From positions 18,960,248 to 19,024,247 of the forward strand of contig OY987266.1 in assembly GCA_963920665.1 (NCBI GenBank): 64,000 nt of DNA. The letters run 5' to 3'. The notes beneath the pieces were generated by a model that did not search any database, had not been told where the DNA came from, and worked only from the letters and a program-made list of their open reading frames with translations. Positions within the stretch are counted from its first letter, which is position 1; each line of letters opens with the position of its first letter. Source of the DNA: Straminergon stramineum (taxonomy: Eukaryota > Streptophyta > Bryopsida > Hypnales > Calliergonaceae). Positions 11,672 to 23,215 of the stretch are shown here, piece by piece. Both the position numbers and the translations under genes were made by a program.

Positions 11672-11700
11672 TCGACATCTACGCGTTGCGTAGATGTCGA
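11672..11700. other. Perfect 13-bp hairpin inside the solo LTR
   Basis: TCGACATCTACGC pairs exactly with GCGTAGATGTCGA around a 3-nt GTT loop. It lies mid-LTR, downstream of a possible promoter region, and could be an R/U5 RNA structure. Confidence 0.75.
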
Positions 11701-11929
11701 TGAACTACTCACTTGCTCCATTCGGACAAGTACTCGCAAAGATATCACCCTCCAAAGATTCGGGACACTCTCGGCGCGGCCAGGGCACTCCCGGCGCGAC
11801 CGGGACACCCCCAACTTTGAACGCCCATAACTTTTGACTCTTAAGTCCAAATCACCCGTTCTTTGGACGGATGAAAGCGTCTTCTCAAGACCTTTCCAAG
11901 CACGTATCACACGCCCCCAAATTTGTCCG

Positions 11930-11955
11930 GATCAGAGCGCTACATCGCTCTGATC
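11930..11955. other. Perfect 10-bp hairpin inside the solo LTR
   Basis: GATCAGAGCG pairs exactly with CGCTCTGATC around a 6-nt loop (CTACAT). It is the second strong stem in the same LTR, 230 bp beyond the first. Confidence 0.7.
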
Positions 11956-12076
11956 GCTCGGGACTCCTAGTCCCCCTCACCTCATCTCTTGCAAGGCTTG
12001 GGGCGTCACCCCCAATGTCCCCCTTGCTCACCAAGGTGGCACGGGCACGCCTTGTGATGAGGGTCGTGACACTGTC

Positions 12077-12890
12077 TTCTTCTTTTATAATAGGGATGGA
12101 GCTTAGTAGGTGTTGAAGGTGGTGACACTTGGGAATTTGAAGGGTGGGTCTACCTTTCATATGAAAATTTTATTAAAATTTGCCCCTCATAATGAGGGGT
12201 TGTCAAATTTATAGATCTTCATTTTTCTATCTACATGTGGCAAATACAAGTGGATTATCAAAATTCAAGGAAAATACTTTTCTTTATTTGTACTTGTTTC
12301 TCTTCACTGTCCAACCTTTAGCTTGATTGTCTTGTATCGTGTGTTTTTAAAGCAGTGGCTTGCCATTTGTTAAAAAATAAAATTCAAGGAAAATATACAA
12401 ATTCATCATCAAAAAAGACATAGAAAAAATTCATTAAATTTAATAAAACAACAAAGTATGCTTCAAACATCTAAGTCCACTTCTAATTCAATTGCATTAG
12501 TTTGTCCTAATAGTCCAAGTGGTACTAATTTACCATGACATGCTATTTTGAATTAGTCCAAGTGAATATATTACTATATTATATGAATTTTCACAAAAAT
12601 AAAGTTTTGTGGTGATTCTAATTTTTTAGGTATTGCTAATTCCCCCCCCCTCACTAAACACTAATATGGCAAATAAGTATATTTAGTAGTATTCCATCTC
12701 ACTCTAAATATCAAAATATTCTAGACCAATTTATGGCTTCCATTTCCTTTCCACACAAATACATTGTCATTAGTGCTTCCAAAATTCATTATATTCCATT
12801 TACTTTCTACCAAATTTTGTTCTACGAAGCCACGAGTTCATTAGCTATGCTTTGTGGTTTAAGGTGGCTAGTTAGCCTAACCAACTAATT
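12077..12890. other. AT-rich intergenic DNA, no gene seen
   Basis: Spacer between the solo LTR and the first TTAA-flanked element. No gene seen; one C homopolymer run near 12643-12650. Confidence 0.4.
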
Positions 12891-12894
12891 TTAA

Positions 12895-13814
12895 TTCCTA
12901 TAGGACCATGGCCTTTTTGTCATCAAAAAACACTCAAAGCGTAAAGAATAAAAATATTTAAAAATGGTTTTTTATGCGCATCAAATTGTAGGATCTTACA
13001 CCTAATTAGTTAGAGAATGTGTGGAATAAATTTAAAAAAAATTTGACAACACGAATTGCAAGATATTTGCATTTAAAGTGAAGAATACAAGGGGGGGGGT
13101 TACACCTTGTTTGACTAGATTATTTGACTTTGAACCTTCTTAATTAAATTTTTTTGCACTACAAAGTTTTGAGGTTGAAGTCTTTATGGTGGGGGATTGA
13201 CTTGAGAGTCTAGTAAAAATATTTTAAGAGAAAAAAACTGAATTTTCATTCTTCAATTTCTTTTGTAAGCAAAAGTAGTCAAGTAGATACACGATTGAAA
13301 AAAAGTCTAAATTATTAATATCTCTCAGATGAAATTGAAACACACTAATCATAATTGTTAGATTGTTCTAACAAGAAAATGAAACCATGTGGAACTTTTT
13401 TTTCCTCTAAACTTGTGAAATTGAGTTCCAAAACAAATCTTACACATTATTTTCTCAAGAAGTTGATACAATTGCCTTGAAAACAAAATGCTCCATAACT
13501 TTCATATCACTTATCCAAATGGAATTACTCAAAGCTTTCCATGTAGGCAGGAATGTAATCTTTGAGAAAAAAAATTCAAAATTCAAAAATTCAAATTTTT
13601 TGTGAATTTTTTTAATGCATGGCTTCCCTTGTTTTTAGCTTATTTGGCATGACTTTTTCTCATAGGAACTAATTGAAATAAAATTATATTCTCCAAAGCT
13701 AATATATTTTTCCATCTTAAGAAAAAATTTCAAAAAATAATGACAAAAATTGAGATTGTAGGTACCTACCCAAAATCCAATTTGTCCCCTAAGGGGACAA
13801 TGGTCTTTTAAGGG
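12895..13814 (+). mobile_element. TTAA-flanked TIR element (family A), 920 bp
   Basis: Flanked by TTAA at 12891-12894 and 13815-13818. The left end is degenerate (TTCCTATAGGACC); the right end is CTTTTAAGGG. The interior is closely related to 13904-14466 and to 44160-45295: shared landmarks in order include AAAAAACACTCAAA, TAGGATCTTAC, GAATGTGTGGAATA, TATTTGACTTTGAACCTTCT, AAATTATTAATATCTCT, CACTTATCCAAATG and GGGACAATGG just before the right end. It has no coding capacity. Confidence 0.7.
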
Positions 13815-13903
13815 TTAAGGGCAGATTTCTATGTATACAAATCAACCAAACTTGGCAATAAAAACAAAAGACTTTTTAGAATTCTATATGAAAGTATGCT
13901 TAG

Positions 13904-14466
13904 CCCCTAAAGTCCCAAGGCCATTTTTCTATCAAAAAACACTCAAAATTTCCACTTATGTTACATTCACCTACGAAATTAGAAAAATTATATATATTAG
14001 AATCTAATTGTAGGATCTTGTTCTGCACTTGTCTTAGATCACGTGGTAAAAGTTTCATGATTTTTGATTGTATAGATTGAAACATATTAGAAATCAAAGT
14101 GCAAGAAAAAGTTGCTTTCAAGAAGTTGCTTTGATTGCCTGAAAAACAAGAAGCTCTACAATTTTCACATCACAAATGCAAATGGAATGAATCCAAGCTT
14201 CCCATTTAGACTAAATTATAATCTACAAGAAAAAAATATTACAATTTTTTGTGGATTTTTTATGTTGCCAATCTCCCCCATTTTGAGCTTATTATGGCAT
14301 AACTTTTGCTCCTAGGCACTGATTGAAATAAAGATAATATTCCCACAAAGCTAATAAGATTTTCTATTTTATAAGAAAATTTTTAAAAAATTTAGTAAAA
14401 ATTTAGATTACAAGAAGCTACTCAAAATCCATTTTGTCCTCTATAGGGACAATGGAACTTTAGGGG
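13904..14466 (+). mobile_element. TTAA-flanked TIR element (family A), 563 bp
   Basis: The left end is CCCCTAAAG after TTAG (13900-13903, one mismatch to TTAA). The right end is CTTTAGGGG before TTAA (14467-14470). The interior is a shortened relative of 12895-13814, sharing CACATCACAAATGCAAATGG, GGCATAACTTTTGCTCCTAG and GTCCTCTATAGGGACAATGG. The right-hand TTAA is shared with the next element. Confidence 0.75.
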
Positions 14467-14470
14467 TTAA

Positions 14471-14864
14471 CCCTTCAAGGACTAGTTGACCATATTGTGG
14501 CCAATTTGGACACTTTTTGCTTAGTGGGTAGAGTTTGGAGCAAAATCCACGGAAGGACGAAAGGTAATGGATGTGGAGATTTGTGAACCACATCCACTCC
14601 GCTAGGAATCACACCAATCCGTGCTTGCATGTGAAAATGGGATCCAAAATACTAATGTTAGGGTGGTTGTAAATATGATAATTACACGCGAAAGATAGAC
14701 ATAAATGAAAAAGATTCACATGTTTGTAAAATGCACTATGCGCACAATGCATATCTACAGTCAAATCTTCATTTTAAACCACTGATGTATTTTAATTTTA
14801 ATTTTTCAATTATGTAGCAAAAGTGGGTTGCCCACCCCCGAGATTGATGATGGTCCTTAAAGGA
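14471..14864. mobile_element. TTAA-flanked TIR element, 394 bp
   Basis: It abuts the preceding element through a single shared TTAA (14467-14470) and ends at TTAA 14865-14868. Its left terminus CCCTTCAAGGACTA and its inverted right terminus TCCTTTAAGGACCA match at 11 of 14 positions. No coding capacity. It has the same flank rule as family A but a different interior. Confidence 0.6.
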
Positions 14865-14868
14865 TTAA

Positions 14869-16167
14869 TATTCTCAAGAAGAGAATCAAAACTATTGACT
14901 AGAAAAATTATAGGGAGTGGCCAATGAAAAGTGGAGGACGCAACACTTTTGATATCCAAAAAAGTAATTTCAACATTGGACTAGAAATTTGTGGTTGCTT
15001 TTAGTTTGATAGCAAGAGAAAACTACTCTCAAAATGTATTAAAATGTATTAAAATGTATTTTTTTTTCCTGAAGCATAAACATCATGGAATTAAAGTTGG
15101 CGAAAACAATTCCCATTCTTCAAAACTTTAAAAGTTTTTTTCCAATTCCAATTGTATACGGAAGTCTATTCTTAAGCTTGTCCTAAGGCTTTGACCTGGA
15201 TACCAATCCTGAGTGTTTCTTATTGACATACCCTCGTTGACAATTCCTAATACCTACTACCAATACTTGCTTAGATATTCTTCCTAGAACTTGACAAGAT
15301 ATCCACCCTTCATTTGCAAGTTTTAATTTTTTCTTGCCCTTGTTGATGAAAGGTGGAAATTCTAATTTGCCTTTCTTTAGAAGGGCTCCCGTTTATTCTC
15401 CATTCGTGCGGAGCAATTTTGGGAGGTGAAGGCGGCACTGCATCCGGCACAGGTGACACTCATAGCCAGAAGAAGGAAGGATGCACCCAACGAAAGAGTT
15501 ACTGCATCATAAACATGCAGCGTTCCCACAGAGAAAGTGCGTGCAACGTGAAATGAAATAGCCGGGAATGCTGCGTCCGGACGACGAACAACCCGCCGGT
15601 GAGTGGCGGGATGGCTGGAGAGTAGACTTCGGATGGGGATTACCTCTTTCGCCTGCTTTAACGTCTTGCAGCTCACTAATTAACTCCCAGCAAAAAGTGT
15701 CCTTACGGAAGCCACAGTTGTCAAACCATTCGTCTGTGAGTGGGCCTCGCACTCGCGGTGGGGAGTCAGCTATTGTTCGCAGGGATGGCGAGAGCATTGC
15801 TTGTGATCGCACGGTGCGAGGAAACTGTCACAGAACTTACTCAGTCGTAACTCGTTAGATAGAGCTTCACTGCAAGTTTGTTCGCCTTCTAGACTTTGGG
15901 GGGGTGGAGTTCGTGGAGTCGAGATTTAAGCCAGATGGAGGTCACGAAGGTTGACAGTGGCGTTAGACTTCCGTGTACAATCGAGCGGAAGATGGAGAAG
16001 GACTTGATAGTGCTCTTTGCCACGATTTTGTGAGGGTCGACCTCGGTTACTTTCAGTGTCATGCTCTTATCTTCATTTACGCGTCGTTAAGTTTGATGTC
16101 AAAATCCGAATCTGGTACTCCTTGAGTTCAACTGCTCTTGCACCCATGTATTTGAAGTGGATACTAA
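14869..16167. other. Intergenic, becoming GC-rich 5' flank of the O-fucosyltransferase gene
   Basis: 14869-15350 is AT-rich and featureless apart from a short tandem AAAATGTATT at about 15033-15060. From about 15365 the base composition becomes much richer in GC up to the start codon at 16555. I take this as promoter and 5' untranslated sequence. Open frames of up to 101 codons on both strands overlap each other and none shows a recognisable domain. Confidence 0.4.
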
Positions 16168-16212
16168 GCCTCAAGGATCTCTGCCTCAAGGATCTCTGCC
16201 TCAAGGATCTCT
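16168..16212 (+). repeat. Three perfect 15-bp tandem repeats
   Basis: GCCTCAAGGATCTCT is repeated three times without change, 340 bp upstream of the O-fucosyltransferase start codon. Exact identity suggests a young minisatellite. It lies in the presumed 5' flank. Confidence 0.95.
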
Positions 16213-16554
16213 AAGTTGTTTCGACGACCGTCACTGAGCTTGTATGCAGTCATGTTGGTCGTGTTTCAGAGCGTCAAAGTTGTGACAAGTTTGAAGTGCA
16301 CAAGATCTAAAGACTACAACTAGTGTAGATCTGTGGTTCCAGACGAGCGTCTGGAATGGACCGATTCCCTGAAATTCTGGGATTTTTGGACGAATTTGGC
16401 GATTTGCCGATCTGTCTGTCTGCAGAGACGAATAAACCACAAACACGGTCAGGACCGTGAAGCTTATTAGAGATTGGAGCTAAGGATGCGTGTGCATTCG
16501 CCTGCAAGGTAAGCGGTGCGCGTCCTCATTTTCACATCGTTGGCTTGATCAACT

Positions 16555-19500
16555 ATGGACAGTTCCAAGTTATGGCGATTCTCCGGCCAAATGACGACCT
16601 CCATTCAAGCCGCCGTGTTGATCGTCAGCGTGATCCTCGTCCTCTGTTCCGTCAGCTACCAGATGCTGCCGACCACCTCTTTGGGTAATAATTTCAACAA
16701 TTTACTTCTCGACGTCTCTTGGGGCGCCACCAGCATCGAAAACAACACCGAGTTCGACAATCCGGGAAACGCCAACAGAACTGCGCTCGCCACTGTTGTA
16801 GACAATCTGTACTATCCCCCGAAACAACAACCTTCCGAAAATTTCTCGTTCCTAGTTCCTAAGATAGCGCCTTCAGTGGATCTCTCCGTTTCGGAAGCTC
16901 CTGGTGATGCGCCACTCCCTCACATCCCTCACATCGAGACTATGCCTAGAAATGGTTCAAGCTCCGTTGGGCCGGAGATATCAAACACGACGAGCCTGGT
17001 GGCGCCAGCGCCCTCTGTCTCCGTACGCCTCGCCTAAACCCAAAATTTTCTGTTGTGGTTGATTCAAATTTCTGTGATTTCGATTCATATGTGTTTCAAG
17101 GGCTCACGAGATTGTGATTTTCAGGGGGAAGACGCTCGGGAGAAATTCATGGTGCCGGTCTTGTCTTGGCGAGTCGGAGCAGGAAATCAGTTCATGGAAT
17201 ACATTAATGCGGCCGTCATAGCCCGGTCTCTAAACCGGACGTTGTGTCTCACGCCTTTCTTTCCAGGGCCGTCAAGACACAGCCGGGATAATCGATCGCG
17301 AGGCTATAGAGCATTTTCACAAGAAGGTTAGTCAAAATTGTTTTCAATCACGTGTGCGACTTCCCCTTCCCAGAATTTCTTTTGCTTCTGTATTTGTCGT
17401 TCTCCTGGACGCATTGACTCCGGAGTGCAACGGGATTCAAAGGTTTAAGATCACCAAGTTTCATGGGTTTGTGTCAAATTTTCATGACCTGGATTGTTTC
17501 TGAGGATTTTGTATTCCAGTTGCACATGTCGATCAAATTAGTGAATGTTACCTCCATGACTGATTGTATCGTGATCGCCATCGAGGTGGCAGGGACTGTT
17601 CTGCCGGGATTGGCATGGGAGGACCGATTCGAAGTGTCTTCTCTCTCGAGATTCACCCGCATTGCGTCTCTGAAGCGGTGCTTTCGAGAGTGCGCCTACA
17701 CCCTCGACGACATTTGGATGCTGAAGTCATCGCGGGATCCGATCATTGAAAAGTGGAAGCAATATCCTTCCCCAAACGTACGTCTCTGTACTACACTGTG
17801 TCTTTGACTATGCCGTAGATCGAAATTGTGAGTTGGGAATTGAGGGATCGAGAACTTCTGATTGCAGGATTCCATGAACTTGAACTGGGACTACGTGAAG
17901 TGGACGAGGACGGAGGATATAACGGCTGCCCTCGGCAAACGCAACGAGCACTGTGTCGGAATGTATGGCCTTTTTCCGGGACTGCGATGGAGAGGCGCAT
18001 TTTTAGCCGTCTCCGCTTTTCTACAACCCGCTCCTCGCATCGTGGAGCTCGCGGACACGCTTCAGAAGTATGCTGTCGGGAAGAACACTCCCTACTTGGC
18101 AGGTACGAGAATATTTCGTGCAGCGGATGCCTACTAAATTTCAATTTCTAACTGACTTGATAGTCGGAATCTCGCCGATTCAAGTCACTCATATTGATTC
18201 TGGCTCTGTAATCGTACATAACATCGTAAGTACAATCATAAGATTGATTAAATAGTGGTTTTGACTCATTGATCGTATATGCCATCGTGCATAAAATCAT
18301 AAAAGAATCTTACTTATTGATTCCGACTCTTTACTCTTGCAGTTCACTGGCGATTTGAAGAGTCGGAATGTGGGCCACACAACATCGGACTCTGCTTCAT
18401 GCGATGTGAAGACGGCTCCGTGATTGACACCGGCCTGCCCTCAAAAGCCAAAGAGTGGCATGATGCGGCTGAGATTCAATGCAACAGAGACGGCCATTTC
18501 CGAGGAGTGACTTTGGACAAGACGGACATCTTAGATGCCATTCAGGAACGGGCTGGCAAGCACAACGTTGGCACGATCTACTTTGCAACAGATGGTTGGA
18601 TGCGAGGACCGCAAGGCGTTCGCCTCGTGCAGGAGACCGTGGAAGGCCTGCGGCAACGAGGGCTCACGGTCGTCGGGCTATGGAAGGTGCCCGGATTGTC
18701 CAACTTCAACGACAGCAAATTCTTCGACCCCGTGGAAACCTTCGGACCCAACAACCAGGTACGCAACCAAATTAGTATTACGGTTTCGGCGCTTGCATTT
18801 GCTCATCTTTAACCGATCATACCGAGTTAGGTTTAATGCTCTTAAGCAGGCCCTATTTTTCAAACCGCCCTAGAAAAATAGGTTAAAGAGTCACGTTGGG
18901 TACTTTGCATGTTCCTTTCTCCCAAAGGTTAAAAGAAGCAGGGTTGTATGATTTTTAGGGTGGTGATTAAGGGGAATGCAGAGACTCATATTTTGCTCCC
19001 ACTAGCAATTCAGAATGACGAGAATGAGGAAACCACACGCTTCCCACTTCAAAATATCTTAACTAATTCTATAAATGTCTTGAATGACATGTTTCAAATT
19101 GCTTTCTACATGATAGTATATTGACTTTTCAAGAGCCTTTTTTGGCTAGAAGAAAGTGGTCTCAGCTCTGACTCACCCCGCTGCTGCAGGACCTCAGCGG
19201 CGCACAGATAGCGCTTGTGGAGCAGGAGCTGTGCTCGCGAGCGGACTCTTTCATGGGTAGCGGGCAATCCACCTGGAGCCTGTCCGTGTTCCGGGTGCGA
19301 TTGGCACGGCGACGCGTCAAGCAGATTGTGGAAGCGGCGGAGCGTGACAGAAGCGTGGATCTGAAGCACCGCAAGGCTGTGGACCGTCTCATCTCCGACA
19401 CACTGTTCAAGGACCTGCACCCTGCAGGTCTACATTGCCGGTACTTGCGGTTCATGAAACGCTACCGCGTGAACGAGACCGTGGAGACCAACGCCGACGA

Positions 19501-19585
19501 GTACCCCGACGGCTGGTTGGATCTGGAGGCTTGCGAGGGACGCATTGGCCGCGGCGGGCGTTGCATAGTGGCTCAATGTTTTTGA
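16555..19585 (+). CDS. GDP-fucose protein O-fucosyltransferase family glycosyltransferase
   Basis: Six exons: 16555-17022, 17125-17326, 17593-17777, 17868-18102, 18343-18758, 19190-19585. All introns are GT-AG and the phases close to 633 residues. Residues 17-34 form one membrane segment after a short N terminus, giving a type II Golgi/ER topology. An Asn- and Pro-rich stem follows, with several potential N-glycosylation sites. The catalytic region has a GAGNQF nucleotide-sugar motif (174-179), the HWRFEE motif (365-370) with the family's conserved Arg, and DSFMGSGQSTWS (521-532), matching the C-terminal D.FIG...S..S motif. The GNQ and HxR arrangement looks closer to POFUT1-like enzymes than to the large plant-specific branch. 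The acceptor protein is unknown. The exon 3 start is the least certain junction: the stronger-looking acceptor at 17519 would give a stop in frame. Confidence 0.85.
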
Positions 19586-20549
19586 AGACTGTAAATTAAT
19601 ATTTCCATTGTTGGTACCAGGAATATAACTGCAGTGACACCTAGGTTGGCGCTTCCTTCATTGGCATTCAGGGAATGAGACAGAGTAGCTCTTGTGCCAG
19701 ATAAATTTTGGATATTGCCTCCTGGCCTAGCTTCCAGCAGGTAATTAGAAAATTACGCTAGTACCCAGACGCAAAATGATTTTTTTAGGGGACCCGACAC
19801 TTGAATGAGTATCCCCGTCAGTCAATACAGTGAAGTTGGCTAGTGAGTTCGTACAGAATGGTATTTTTGACACTCGGACAAAAAGAGTTTCCGTCATCTG
19901 AGATTTCATTGAAAGTATCGTGATCAGTTCAAGAGTCATCTGTTAGTACTCCGTAAATGAGATTAAGTGACGTGCGCACCAATTCACTACCTGTAGAATT
20001 TTGTTTGCCAAATGATAGAGAAGATTTGCTGAGTAGCTGCTGCACAGTATTTTCAATTGAAGGTTGTGGCAAGCCGCAAACGACGATATTCTACTTGACG
20101 TTAGCTAGAAAAGACAGCCTTAACAATTCAGCGAATTTTCTAGTTCGTACAGCTTTCATCTTTTTCGGAAATCGTCTCGATGTTCCTCTCTGTTGCCTGT
20201 TTGACACCGTGCATGGTTTCCCCGATGCATGTGGTCGGTGACATTGACTTCATCCGTAATACAACTTCTGCATCAGGTAAATAAATATGATGGCAAACGT
20301 TGTGAGCAAGTCATTGATATATTGCGGAATATTGAATTATGCTGTGGTATTTACATCATTGATCGATGAGCCTAATGGCAGAACTGCAGAAGTTCAAGGG
20401 CCAAGAGCTTTGGCCTTTGACTGGTTCTTCAGATATTCTATCTATTTGACAAATTTCAACACTCAGACATCGATCAGGTAACTTTGAAAACTCCTGACAC
20501 ATGGTAATGAAACATTCTGAACTAGAGATGTTCAACTCCCGTTCAGTCA
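19586..20549. other. Convergent 3' flanks of two genes
   Basis: This 964-bp spacer lies between the stop codons of the O-fucosyltransferase gene (+) and MAD2 (-), so it should hold both 3' untranslated regions and poly(A) sites. An AATAAATAT signal is near 20279. No further gene is evident. Confidence 0.5.
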
Positions 20550-22144
20550 CTAAAATTCATCCGTGAACTTGTACGCTACCATGGCTTCGACTTGATGTAC
20601 CTGCACAAAGTCACATGTCGACAAATTCAGAAGAGACCCTTCACAATGTGCAGCGGAAAGCTCTGTATTTCTCAGTCGATGTGATGGATTATTCGTGCTT
20701 TTTTAAGTTAAACACTCTTTATCTAGAGAAAATTTAGAATTGAATTCGAACTCATTTCAGTAATGACAACGGCATGCAAGATTAGAAAATATAATCAAGA
20801 GGGTAATACTGTATTTGATTAAGACTTTGGCCAGCAAAACGAATTGCTTAAACTAATATGAGATCAAAAGGATTAAAGAGAGGAAGAGATGAGCTTTGAG
20901 TACCATGGTATCAACCGTCCTCAATTTCACAACTTGAGGGTTGTGAATCAGTTGAGCATCACTCTCCACCCACTCTGCAGGCACCTGACGTCATATGCAC
21001 AATATTAGGAAACCTGGAAAATGGTTGAACAGTGATAACGAAGAAGTACCGAAAACAGCAGTAATGCTACACCTATCTTGAACTCAGAAAGCTACAGCAT
21101 GAGGAACATGGAGATCCAAAGAGATCTGAAAATTCGCGGGAAACAAATGAATAATGCAAGATGTACAAAGCGGAGAAACCAAGATGCTGGAAATTTCCCG
21201 ATTGACACATTATACCTCAGAATCAATGGACGTGTACGCAAGTAAATCAAACGTGCAAGCTTCCTCAATGTTAGGAAGAAATGTCACACTGGATGTGATC
21301 TGCCGCATGATGGCCTGAATCTCTTTCATGATGTCCTTGTCGTTCTTCTCTCTGGAGACCCTGCATCACAAATCCATCGCCAATGAATACAAGGATTCCA
21401 AGACAGAGGGATCAAAGATACATAGAAATTAGGGTGCCATCCACCGTACCCTTTCTCGAGAACCTCCCGGTCATTCTCAATGTTGAAGTTCCAGCGCTCA
21501 AGGACCTCCTTCGAGGAGATACTCGCAATGACCAACACCACACGCTGAAGATTACCGGTTTCCAGCCAAGTTGCAATCTGTGTCGTAATTTTCTCTATGA
21601 ACGCTTTCACTTTCTCTTGCTGACACATCAGCAATGTCATCCCATACTTCTTCACGCGACCGAACTCGTCGGCCGGGTAAATCCCTCGCTGGAACAAAAT
21701 GCTGTTCACTGCAAAACTCAAAATTGGCGTGCCTAAGTGAGAAAATGCAAGTCTCTACAATGAGGTTAACAAGCCCTGAAAATTGGTACCCAAACTGTGA
21801 ATCATACTTCTGGATCCACCTTAAAAACGCATCACACTCTCGGATCCAGAGCTTGCACTTCCGGGTTCCTCCTGTGAGCTTCTCAAATCACATTTCTCCT
21901 TGAGCGGGTAGAAAATGTCACTGAACTACGACACACTGTGTAATAAGGCCATGGGATAATGGACACGATCATGGAAACCCTAAAGAATCCAACACATTTG
22001 CAGCCTAAAATCCAGAAGAAACGAATTCATGGTCATACGATCCACAACCAAGCATCACATACCTGAATACAGCAGAAACTCGCTCACAATGGCAGCAGAG
22101 CCCTTGAGAGTGATCACATCCCTCGTCAGCTGCTCAGAGGCCAT
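20550..22144 (-). CDS. MAD2: Spindle assembly checkpoint protein MAD2 (HORMA domain)
   Basis: Five exons on the minus strand: 22063-22144, 21450-21708, 21216-21360, 20904-20984, 20550-20600. All have GT-AG borders and the phases close to exactly 205 residues, the usual MAD2 length. The whole protein is a HORMA domain: VITLKGSAAIVSEF near the start, NSILFQRGIYP (29-39), KKYGMTLL, LERWNF (97-102), and a C-terminal seat-belt region ending in MVAYKFTDEF. MAD2 binds MAD1 at unattached kinetochores, and closed MAD2 binds CDC20 to inhibit the anaphase-promoting complex. The start ATG at 22144 is preceded by GC-rich sequence. The last two exons are small: reading through exon 4 gives an aberrant tail, while splicing at ACCATG|GTACTC restores the conserved C terminus. 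Confidence 0.95.
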
Positions 22145-22761
22145 GGCTACGGCGTCAAATGCCTTTTCTCCCCTGCTTCAGTAATAAGCTCCAAGCGACG
22201 AAGTGGAGAGCACCGACCACCGTGTTCGGAAACTCGAGATCAGGCGAATGGGTTCTTCAGGGCGACCAAAAGTTCCAGGGCAAGACAATGTGAAATTTGT
22301 GGACTGTGGGAGACTCAATGTTTGAAGGCGATCGACAATGGGGTGGCGGTGGCGCGGGTTTGAGGAACATTTGAATGTGGAAGAAGAAGAAGCCGTTAAG
22401 GGGGGAACGAGAAGAAGATATCGTCCGACGGAGAATTTGTCGTCGTTGGTACGTCGAAGCTCGTCGTTCTATGGATGAACAGTAATGCGACGTGCGGGAT
22501 GAATAGCACTGCGAACTTTATTCATCTGTCGTCCTACAGCAAACGTGTAGTTTAAAAATCTAAGGTAGGGACACCAAAATGAATACTTTTGATGATGTTT
22601 GTTATTGGTCTAGATTTTTTACAATTTAAATGATCATTTGAGCAAATGAAAGAAGATTCTAATCTACCAAAGAACACATTATTTGCATATTGTATGTAAG
22701 GTTAAGAAGGTATAAAGTACTAGGGTTGCACTACTCTTTGTTGCAACACTTGACTGAAGTT
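22145..22761. other. Promoter and 5' flank of MAD2
   Basis: GC-rich sequence with CGTCG-type words runs to about 22540, then changes abruptly to AT-rich DNA. This fits a promoter/5' untranslated region for the minus-strand MAD2 gene. No specific element can be named. Confidence 0.4.
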
Positions 22762-22765
22762 TTAA

Positions 22766-22986
22766 CCCCTAAACGCCTCAATCCTTTTCTGAATTTTTGC
22801 ACATTTTTGCTTATATCTTTATACAGAAATATGATTTACTAAAATTTCATGAATTCAGTCATTAAGGATGGTTGTCTGCTTTTGATTCAAATATTACATT
22901 GGATGAATGAGAAGTTAGTTGGACTAAAAACTGCCTTGAAGCCCTTTGTTCATCATCCAAAATATGGACGTTGGAGCACTTCAGGG
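22766..22986. mobile_element. TTAA-flanked TIR element (family A), 221 bp
   Basis: Between TTAA at 22762-22765 and TTAA at 22987-22990. The left end is CCCCTAAACGCC, the right end CTTCAGGG. Its right end, read on the minus strand (CCCTGAAGTGCTCCAACGTC), matches the left end of the element at 55476 (CCCCTAAGCACTCCAACGTC), linking two distant copies. Confidence 0.75.
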
Positions 22987-23215
22987 TTAAATTGTTACGG
23001 AGAATATGGTTCAAAGTGATGATATTCCCAAAAAAAAATCTATATTAGCAAATGTGATATACATTATGACAAAAGATATAGGGGCTTTGTTTTGGGTATG
23101 CTATCATGATTGACTATGAATACAAATTGCTTAATTGCACTTAATCCCCAAGGTCAGAAGTTCTACTATTTCTTTTTAGAAGATTAAAAAATTGTATTAT
23201 ATTAACCCCTAAAGG

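Larger units (their letters stand above)
10947..12071 (+). mobile_element. Solo LTR of a retrotransposon, 1125 bp
   Basis: It begins TGTCGCGCCCC and ends GGGTCGTGACA, so it has TG...CA ends and an 11-bp imperfect terminal inverted repeat (TGTCGCGCCCC against TGTCACGACCC). A 5-bp near-duplication flanks it, TTGTC (10942-10946) and CTGTC (12072-12076). It is GC-rich against AT-rich surroundings and has no internal retrotransposon sequence beside it, as expected after recombination between two LTRs. Two perfect hairpins occur within it (11672-11700 and 11930-11955). TGTCRCG ends suit a Ty3/gypsy-type LTR, but this is inferred. Short open frames inside are incidental. The duplication suggests an older insertion with one mutated base. 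Confidence 0.8.

Noticed and set aside
17520..17592. Alternative exon 3 start of the O-fucosyltransferase gene after the acceptor TATTCCAG at 17519
   Set aside because: Joined to the phase-1 end of exon 2 it meets a stop codon after about 15 codons. The acceptor at 17592 keeps the frame and yields a family-like sequence.
20857..20903. Read-through extension of MAD2 exon 4 giving a 205-like protein with a different C terminus
   Set aside because: The read-through tail (AHLFLSLILLISY) is unlike any MAD2. A donor at ACCATG|GTACTC and an exon at 20550-20600 restore the conserved end and the exact usual length.
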